A DNA stretch of 64,000 nt from Furcasterigmium furcatum (lineage: Eukaryota; Ascomycota; Sordariomycetes; Glomerellales; Plectosphaerellaceae): assembly GCA_001599815.1 (NCBI GenBank), contig BCIA01000002.1:5367626-5431625 (forward strand). The letters are read 5' to 3'. Below the pieces are notes generated by a model, which saw nothing but the letters and a program-made list of their open reading frames with translations, had not been told where the DNA came from and did no database searches. The position numbers and the translations under genes are program-made. This document shows positions 56,588 to 64,000 of this stretch, piece after piece. Each line of letters begins with the position of its first letter. Within the stretch, counting starts at the first letter, position 1.

Positions 56588-59500
56588 GCACAGCCAGCGC
56601 GCAAGTACTGTTTACTACCACCACCTAGTACATATTTGGCATTTTGGTTTCTTGTGGACTTTTCCGAGGGCGGCATCGAAAAGGGGCCAGGGGTTGGATC
56701 GGCGAGCAGGAAGCAAGCCCTGCTCTTCTATCTAGACTGAGAGCGGAAGGGCATGAATAGATTCCCATTGACATGACAGACACTGACAACAAATTATCCT
56801 GGAGAGGCCAGATCCCACAGACTGAAGACGGATGCAGTTCCGGCTTGGTTGTTCATTTTGGAAAGCAAGAAAGGGGGTCGCTTACCTAGGAGTCCCGTGC
56901 AATTGGGCGGAGTTGGACCCGAGAGGACGGTTCCGGGAGATTATTCGTCAAGCCACGTCCATCCCACTGACTCGTTCCTTCCGCGAGGAGGTTAATGATC
57001 GTCGGGGAAGGAACTGTGGTGCGGCCTGGGCATGTGTGTCTTGCCTTCCTCCTTCCCTCGCCGTTGCCGAATCTCAGCTCCCACAGGCCAGCAGCCTTGT
57101 TTCCCGTCTGTCAACGACATCATCCGGCCGAGAAAACACTCGCGATGACCTACTACCGACGCCAAGACACGGCAGAGGATGGAAAAATCAAATCCAAAAG
57201 CCATCAAGCCTCGGCTGCCAGCGCATCTTCGACCCCCATTTTGCTTTTGAGGAAAACGGCCGGGCATTGGCGCCGGCTGCAGGCGAGCAGATTCGGAAAT
57301 GGCAGCGAGGGGCACAGAAGAGATCGGCCATCACACGCCCTGGAGTCCACCGAGCTCCGCCCAGATCACCGCTGCCCATCACTCTGGGCCCTTTTCACTG
57401 ACTCAGTTGGCCAGGTCGATCACCTCTATAACGACTCTTGAGCCTCCAACGTTACATCCAGCCGGCCCGGTGCTCGATTTTCCAGTGCGAAAGACTAGGA
57501 ATCCGTTTATCATCGAAATGCGGCCAAGATCACTCGGTCTTGTGCAGCCAATGGTGCTGCCCTGGAGGACTGGACAACGGCCTTCTCAGGAAGTTCCTCC
57601 GGCCCCTTTCACTCGCTTCGGGGAGGGGTTGGATACACCCCCGAAAAACCCGCCCCCGTCCCGCCCGTCCCAAGAGCCTGGATCGCCCGTCGAAAGGGGC
57701 AGCAAGGACCCCGCCAACCCGCCCATTGATTTCTCATATTCCAGAAGACCGCCCCCGATGCAACTGTACCGAGTCGTCGTGGATTGCCGTGGCCGGCGTG
57801 GCGGGTTTCGCATCCCGTGGCTCAAAGCCAAAGGAAATTAGGCAAATCACCATGTTCCCTAGTCTACCGATCCGGCCCGTTGGTAGCGAGACGGCGTGCA
57901 AGTCGAGAAGCCATCACATGGCTTCCACATGCCACACCACTCACTTCGGGTCCTCGACGGCGAGCCCGGCTCCGACGAGAGCACGACTTCCCTCCTCAGA
58001 GTGACGAAACGGCCCGGTCTGCAGCAAGGGGAACAGGGACGGGCAAGACGGGAGCCCGTGAGGCTAGGTAACGTCGGGCTGGCATGACCTGATTCCAGGG
58101 TGCAGGCCTGAGTGCAGTTGCAGGGCTCATCCCAAGACCCTTCTTTGGGGGTGGGCGCGCCTTGGGCAGAGCTGCAATCCCAAGGACCTACTAGCCTACT
58201 CACGTCAAGCCAAATGCCGATGAACCTCTTCACCTGCAGAGGGAATCAAGCAGTGGCAAGGAGATACCATGTGCGCCAGGGTCCGCCGGGCGTTCGACAG
58301 GTCTCCTGCAGGTTTGCGGGAGATAATGGGGTTCCATCCGCTCGCCCTTGGACCGACCAGTCATTGGTAACGGCGCTGCGGGGGACACGGCGTTGCAGCA
58401 CGATTGGGTTTGGTGGAAGCGCATCACGGTGAATCGACTACCGAACTCCTGAGGCGGATCAGGCCACTGATGAGGGGGTTTCCTCCCAGCATCACATCGC
58501 CTATCCTCCAGGCCGAGCCTGATCCACCTACGGCGGGCCGGCAGCCAGGGCTCCTCGAGGGATGCCTATGAGGATTTGAAAATGGCATGTTTGTCGAGAA
58601 TTTGCGGCCATGATCGAGCCAGGATTCATTCGGGCCTGTCGGTCTGGCTGACTGGACGGCGCTGCAGCCGAGTCTGACGTCCGAACCCGGAAGCGCGGAA
58701 CCTCCCACATCCCAAGGTGCCATCCGCAAAAGGCCCCCCTCATTTTCAGGATGCAAGACAGGCCTAGGAGAACGCCATACCACAACCGTCCAGCCGCCCC
58801 CTCTTCTTGTCTTACTCGTATTTGTACTCGGTGCGAGGAACCTGGTCAACTGGTCTGGACTCGCACTCGGTGCCACCTCGTCTGCTGGCCCCTGATCCCA
58901 AGCTGGCGCAATAAGAAGTAATATCTGGCAGGACCTTGTCGATTCCATTCCTCTAGCGCCAAGGCACCATCATCCAGCCTCCCGACAGCAATTCCACCAA
59001 GCGTCAACGACGGTCTCTGTATGGTGCCTTGGCTCCAGGACGTGAAGCGAGCCACCAGGGTCTGCCGGTATCGCGATGATGCCGTGCGTTGTTCATTTCC
59101 AGCGTCCGGGTACCGACCCGTGGGCGCTGAGGCGCAGCGTCCAGAGGGTCGTGGTAGCCCTTCACACCCTTCCCAAAGTGCTGGGTCTCGCCCATCATCT
59201 GCCATGACGCCTCTTACCCAGCCCACACCCCCCTTCTCCCAATCTTACGGGTCCTGGGGTCTTCGCAGCGTCGAGCGACCCGGTTCACTGGGTCCAAGAG
59301 TGCCCATCATTGGCGTGGTGCCTTGAGGGGGGGTGCCCGATGTGGGAAGGGGCGGACGCTTTCAGAATCCAGTCTTCCCGGCCAGCTCTAGAAGAACCAC
59401 ACATTCTTCTGGTCGAATGCGGCCCTGTCCGGGCTGGCGGTCCCTTTACCTTCTTGTCTACCTCGCTTCTTGGGCTGCACCCTTACTTTTACGTGATAAG

Positions 59501-60127
59501 TTTCACGCGCTCGAGGGGAAAGGGGTGTGTCGCCTTCTCTATCCATTTCCTAGGTCCCGGGTGGCTTTTTTCCCTCGTGGTCCTTGACAGGTGCATATCG
59601 ACCGCCTCGCCGGATCCCTTTCTCTCCGCCCTTCTCATCTTCTTTGTTTCGAACGGGCTTGTTTCGCCCACAGGGATAGACTTTCCCATCCGCTGGAGAG
59701 ACCCTTGCGTTGCAGAGCTCATGCGGGCGACGTGCCTCTACATACTGTTCCGAATCCACGTTTCCGGAAAGCTGCTGCATAGGTAGGATCTATGTACAGT
59801 ATGACTCGGAGGGGAACCTTCTCACACTCCTCGACATCCTACGACCTTCCCCGCAAGGTTCTCGCACGCCTCTCCTGTTCCACGACGAACTGGGTACCGC
59901 TAAATCGCTAGCCACGGGATTAGCTCCAGAGCTACCACCGCACCCGGGAGGTCGAGACGCCGCGCGCTACCGTCTTGACACGGAACCCTTATTATTAAGA
60001 GCACCCTGCCCCCGACTCGGGCGATCCTTACTCTTGGGTGCACGTTGCCGTCTTTCCGGGGACAACCCTCTCCGCGCGCGCGACCTCTCACGCATTTCTG
60101 TGATCTTACATGTCACCTGCAACAGTA
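56588..60127. other. 3.5 kb gene-poor region upstream of the methyltransferase
   Basis: No supported gene. Frames of up to about 190 codons (56832-57401, 57438-58004, 59310-59786) overlap, lack domains and are not linked by good splice sites. Bases about 59500-60120 become C/T-rich and AT-patchy and read as a long leader of the methyltransferase gene. Confidence 0.5.
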
Positions 60128-61508
60128 ATGCCGTCGGACGAACCGACCAAGGCCCCATCTGGGCAGATGGATCAATACCCCTTCACATTCGAGTCGATTC
60201 CCGACAGAAGGTCCCTCAGCAACAACTCGTCTCACCTGGAGCCGGACCCCGAGGTAAGTAAACCTGCGCGATAGCGTTCACGACGCTCGCAACATGGGTA
60301 TGCATCGAATAACCCAGGCTGACTCGAGTGCCCCAGCCGACAATTGAAGAGTATGTCTCACTCGCGGCCCCGGCGCCATCTTGTGACGGCCACTAACACC
60401 TCCCTAAGATATTCAGAGTCTATAACCGATAGCATCGCCAACTTTCCGCGGCGATTTGGCAGAACATTCCATGCATACAAAGACGGATGTATGTCTCATC
60501 CCATCTCATCTCACCGCACACGGTCTCGACTTGTGGCTGACTAGATTCGAAGCGTACGTCTTCCCGAACGACTCACATGAGTGTGAGAGGATGGAGCTGC
60601 AGGGCCTCGTCATGACAGAGCTATTCGGAGGGAAATGGTACCTTGCGCCTATCATGCAAGAGGGACCGCCAGCACGGATTCTCGACATCGGCACGGGCAC
60701 AGGCATCTGGGCGTTGGAGATGGGCGACCGATTTCCGGAGGCTAAGATCTATGGGATCGACTTGTCGCCGATCCAGCCTACCGCCGTACCGTCGAACGTG
60801 CACTTCTACGTGCAAGATGCGTGAGTTGCATCCAGAGGTGTAGCGGCGGGACTTGAATTAACGTGCAATACAGGGCCCAAACCTGGGACTTCAACGAGTT
60901 GTTCGACTTTGTTTTCAGCCGTGCCAGTCTCGGCTGCTACGGCGATTACAAGGGGGAGATCGTTCAGCAGGCTTTCGACAACCTTCACCCTGGAGGGTGG
61001 CTCGAGTGCCAGGAGTTCGACTGCCAGTTCTACTGCGACGATGACACTTTGAAACCCGACTCGCCCCTACACATATGGTCCGGACAGATGAACGCCGCTG
61101 CCGAAGCGATACAACGGCCGTTGACTTTGAGTCACAGGCTGAAGGGCTGGTACCGGGAGGTCGGATTTGTCGATATCCATGAACGGGTGTACAAGGTTCC
61201 CATGAACGGTTGGGCGAAGGACCCGCGGTACAAGGCACTGGGAAAGCTCTGGGAGACGAATTTTCTCAGCGGTCTCGGTGGATTCACCCTGTCGCTCTTT
61301 ACGCAGGTGCTGGGGATGAAGCGAGAAGAAGCCGAGGTATGTTCGCGGAATTTGTGCGAGAGGCCGAATGGTACGGCAATGCTGACCCGCTGTGTAGCTT
61401 CAACTGGTTGATGTGAGGAAGGAGACGTCGAACCCATATGTCCACTCGTACATGAGGATTCACGTCGTGTACGGCCGGAAGCCCTACCCACATGAGATGA
61501 CCGAGTGA
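60128..61508 (+). CDS. LaeA-like SAM-dependent methyltransferase
   Basis: Six exons (60128-60253, 60337-60350, 60409-60488, 60553-60820, 60874-61336 and 61398-61508) give 353 residues. The class I fold is shown by motif I ILDIGTGTGIWALEMGDRFP (G120, G122, G124), the acidic residue D143 in GIDLSP, HFYVQDAAQTWDF, and the post-core NLHPGGWLECQEFDCQF. N-terminal family marks are RTFHAYKDGSYVFPNDSHEC and ERMELQGLVMTELFGGKWYL; the end is PYVHSYMRIHVVYGRKPYPH. This is the large mould family of LaeA/TAM-like methyltransferases, some of which regulate or tailor secondary metabolites; true LaeA orthology is not shown. The 14-nt second exon is required to keep frame. An alternative acceptor 24 nt upstream introduces a stop. 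Substrate unknown. Confidence 0.9.
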
Positions 61509-62078
61509 GCTTGCTGGAAGGTCACAACGACAATAATAACGAGACGGGCACATTATCATGTTGCTCGACGACGGTCGGTCCTGACCCGGGCTCACACGAC
61601 AACGACCCAGGACCGAGTGGGATGTCCTTGATGAAGATCAAGACAGGCGGCGGCGGCATCTCATATGTTCGCATTATACCCGGCTAGAAGGAAAGGGAGG
61701 GGGTCTGTTCCATGCTTTCCGTCCAACTGGCGCTACGAAAGGAGTTTGGAGAGGGCTTGTCTCGCGTGACCGGACCGCTCCATCGCGGGAAAAACGCATG
61801 CACGAAGAAGCCAGGCCGGCGAAACCCGCCCGCCTGGCATGACGACTGATACGACGAACTTGCTGCTTATAGTTTTACCGCTAATCCGCGCGGGGGTGAC
61901 GTTGCATGCGGCGGTATGCAGTGCGCGCCCCCTTCTTTATATGTATATAGATGAAGCCGATATCCCGTTAGGGTATCCGGCTTTGCACCCTTGAAATACC
62001 CCTGGCCGTTGGTCTTCTACGTTGAACCTCGCTCGCTCTTCATCACGCTATTCTGTGCTCTGCTCCCCTGGGTGTCTC
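61509..62078. other. Intergenic between convergent genes
   Basis: 3' regions of the methyltransferase and cupin genes. An imperfect inverted repeat (CCGATATCCC-GTTA-GGGTATCCGG, 61957-61980) sits beside a TATATGTATATAG patch. No gene was seen. Confidence 0.55.
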
Positions 62079-62741
62079 CTATTCCTTCCTCACAAGCCAC
62101 CCGAGCTCCGTGGCCTTGTCCTCGCCAACAGCCTCCCGCAGCGCCTCGGGGGTCAGGAACTCGTGATCGACGTACTCAAACCCAGGGACGCAAACCTCGG
62201 TGATTAGCAGCCCGTCGCTAGCACCACCGGGCTTTCCGTCGCGCGCCTCGTCGGGAAGCAGGAAGCTCGCCTTCCAGTCGCCCCCCTCGACTATCCACTG
62301 GCACCTCTCCCCCTTGGTCACGTCGGTGCCGACGACGAAAGACTCGACCTCCCCTGACTCCCGGACGAGGACGTAGCGGCCGCGCCCGCGGTGGAGGGAG
62401 TGGACGATGCGGCAGCGGTTGCGGTGGAAGTGGCCGACGGGCGAGGAGGGGTGGAGGTAGTAGTATATGACGGAGGAGGCTGCGCGGAGGCCTGCTGCTA
62501 TGATGGGGGCGTTGGCCTCGAGGAGGGCGGGGGGCGCGAGCGCGAGGGTTGCTTCGCTGGCGGGAGTGGAGGGGAAAGGGGAGGGGACGAGGGCGGCGGA
62601 GCGGTCGGTGAGGGCGAAGGCGCCGCCTTCGGGATGGGGGACGAGGGAGAGGGCGGTGATGATGTCTTTCACCGATGTTGAGTCGACGGGGGAGGGTAGG
62701 AGGGAGGGCGAGAGGGGGGGTTGGGTGGGGAGGGAGCCCAT
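62079..62741 (-). CDS. Cupin-superfamily DUF985 protein
   Basis: An intronless 220-residue protein of the DUF985 (Cupin_5) family. Family landmarks are VKDIITALSLVPHPEGGAFA at the start of the fold, SSVIYYYLHPSSPVGHFHRN with the His-rich turn, the LVVGTD-like strand (here VESFVVGTDV), WIVEGGDWKASFLL, and VCVPGFEYVDHEFLTPEAL at the end. All expected segments are present, though an Ala/Pro-rich insertion (SPFPSTPASEATLALAPPAL) lengthens the first loop. Function of the family is not established; the fold suggests sugar or small-molecule binding or isomerase-like chemistry. There is no targeting signal. It faces the methyltransferase gene, but nothing shows that they act together. Confidence 0.9.
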   Translation of the reverse strand: MGSLPTQPPLSPSLLPSPVDSTSVKDIITALSLVPHPEGGAFALTDRSAALVPSPFPSTPASEATLALAPPALLEANAPIIAAGLRAASSVIYYYLHPSSPVGHFHRNRCRIVHSLHRGRGRYVLVRESGEVESFVVGTDVTKGERCQWIVEGGDWKASFLLPDEARDGKPGGASDGLLITEVCVPGFEYVDHEFLTPEALREAVGEDKATELGWLVRKE

Positions 62742-63763
62742 TGCTGGTGTTCAGGGGGGGATTACAAGTTGAGATGAGAAGCGATTTAGGCGTAGGAAGA
62801 GTATCAAGCCTATGAGATGACTTGAGGTCTAGAAGATGAGGTAGCTGTATGGATACTGTGAGGCGAAAATGAGTGGTGAATCTCTGGGGGAGATAAGGGG
62901 GAGGGTCCTGATATAGCGACATCACATTGTCAGGGGTTCAACGGCTATCAGGTGGAGTAATAATGTACGCGGATTTAGCTTGATAATCTGAAGTAGGCAA
63001 CAAGACGACGTGATGAAGAGCACCCATGCGGAGGACCTCACTTACGGTTGTGTGTAGTGTATTTGTCGGAAGGGTGTGCACATCTGCCGTGATCCAACGT
63101 AAGCGTCAAGATCCCCCTGCCCTTGTAGGAGATCGAGGTGCTGACGCCGGCTCTTCCGAGACTCAACACTCGGCCAGATCCGGTAATTTGTTTCGATATG
63201 GTATGAATGCTCCGGTGCTACTCACCCATCGCTTGTACTTGTAATGGATACGCCGGGTGTCCGGTTTTCTCGAGTGTCATACACGAACACCAAACTCACT
63301 CTGGACTCGGGATGATCGAGACGTTCTCCAAGCACTCAGTGGAACTCCGCCAGGCCTGGCCTTGGCGATTACCAAAAGACACCAGGATGGTCCTCAATTG
63401 GTTTGTTTCGAGAATCAAGTCTGGGAGGAGATTAGGTGATAAATAATTAGTATTCTGCGCTGAGCTGCAAGTACTATTCGTCTTGCGATGCCCACCGGTA
63501 AAAGGTCACCGAGTTGCCCGAGTTCAGGGGCAGTTAAGAGGGGCTGTCGGCTTATCAGCTTATCAGTCGCTGACGTCTGAGAGCACTTGGCACTTGGTGA
63601 TGCAACCGGCAAATGCAACCTTCCTCCAACATCCCAACGACACATCACGCAACACCTCGATTGGCACTTGTCGAGGCGACGCAAAGCTGGAGGGTTAGGT
63701 GGGAAACGGCATCAAACAGGTCCCTTCTCTTCCCGGCGATACGGACCTTCCCCAGAGCTCGCC
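62742..63763. other. Divergent intergenic region
   Basis: Upstream of the cupin gene and of the gene at the right edge. It is moderately AT-rich (62760-63000 and 63200-63480). No gene or RNA was recognised. Confidence 0.55.
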
Positions 63764-64000
63764 ATGTTCGCCCTTCGCGCTGGTCTCGCTCGACCGCCAG
63801 CGGCGACATTATCACGCCTCTCCACGATCTCAACACGACGGTTAGCCTCCCCGAGAGCACCTCTACCCTTCCGAAGATCATGGTCTCAAGGGCCTGTTCC
63901 GAACAACGAAGCCTATACCCGACTCCAGAATGCCAAACCGCTCTTCAACGGCAATAAGAGCAGCCGACGACGAATCCGCCTCCCGAGTATACGCACAATC
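63764..64000 (+). CDS. Partial gene: N-terminus of a probable mitochondrial protein
   Basis: An open frame of 79 codons from an ATG to the edge of the window. The first 40 residues are rich in Arg, Ala, Ser and Leu with no acidic residue (MFALRAGLARPPAATLSRLS, STRRLASPRAPLPFRRS), as in a mitochondrial presequence. The segment YTRLQNAKPLF that follows faintly recalls the N-terminal region of fungal inner-membrane proteases of the OMA1 type, but too little is visible to name it. The gene continues beyond the window. Confidence 0.55.
   Translation, partial: MFALRAGLARPPAATLSRLSTISTRRLASPRAPLPFRRSWSQGPVPNNEAYTRLQNAKPLFNGNKSSRRRIRLPSIRTI

Overview
The window is nuclear DNA of a filamentous ascomycete (Pezizomycotina), most likely a Sordariomycete. 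The evidence is gene content and architecture: GC-rich coding sequence, short introns (about 50-80 nt) of the GT...CTRAC...AG type, and proteins typical of moulds (CFEM-like receptor, GH72 glucanosyltransferase, Uds1-domain protein, LaeA-like methyltransferase, MYND protein, FG nucleoporin Nup2). The species cannot be fixed from this sequence alone. No transposon, CRISPR array, rRNA or convincing tRNA was found, and no AT-rich block of the kind left by repeat-induced point mutation.

Layout, left to right: a PTS1-tailed SCP2 sterol-carrier protein (274-815 +); NUP2 (1983-5708 +); a single-pass PPxY membrane protein (6581-7426 -); the tiny TFIIH subunit TFB5 (8973-9308 +, three exons); a PTS1-tailed dienoyl-CoA isomerase (9606-10615 -); a MYND zinc-finger protein (11326-12346 -); a very large MFS-type transporter gene interrupted by an in-frame TAG (13832-18346 +); an alpha/beta-hydrolase (18904-19986 +); a GPI-anchored GH72 glucanosyltransferase (20658-22111 -); BZZ1 (23917-26287 -) divergent from the DEAD-box helicase DBP5 (27394-28966 +); a CFEM-like membrane protein with a long tail (30514-33475 +); a Uds1-domain protein (37749-39766 -) standing alone between two gene-poor stretches of 4.3 and 5.7 kb; an ERCC6L2-like SNF2 translocase (45485-48624 +); an ArfGAP-UBA protein rich in NPF motifs (48964-51196 -) divergent from an OSH3-like oxysterol-binding protein (53431-56587 +); a 3.5 kb gene-poor stretch; a six-exon LaeA-like methyltransferase (60128-61508 +); a DUF985 cupin (62079-62741 -); and the start of a gene running off the right edge (63764 onward).

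Most genes are housekeeping or cell-biology genes and do not form a visible pathway cluster. Loose functional links: two peroxisomal lipid proteins (SCP2 and the isomerase) end in AKL; BZZ1 and the NPF-rich ArfGAP both belong to actin/endocytic trafficking; NUP2 and DBP5 both act at the nuclear pore; the GH72 enzyme and perhaps the PPxY membrane protein relate to the cell wall.

I do not see an obvious undescribed multi-gene system. The observations most worth a second look are: a C-terminal 12-nt repeat in the SNF2 gene that encodes six consecutive-period SUMO-consensus sites flanked by SUMO-interacting-like motifs; the in-frame TAG in the transporter; its repeated SKVxP motifs; 14- and 17-nt microexons in two genes; a GC-AG intron in BZZ1; and three unusually long gene-poor regions.
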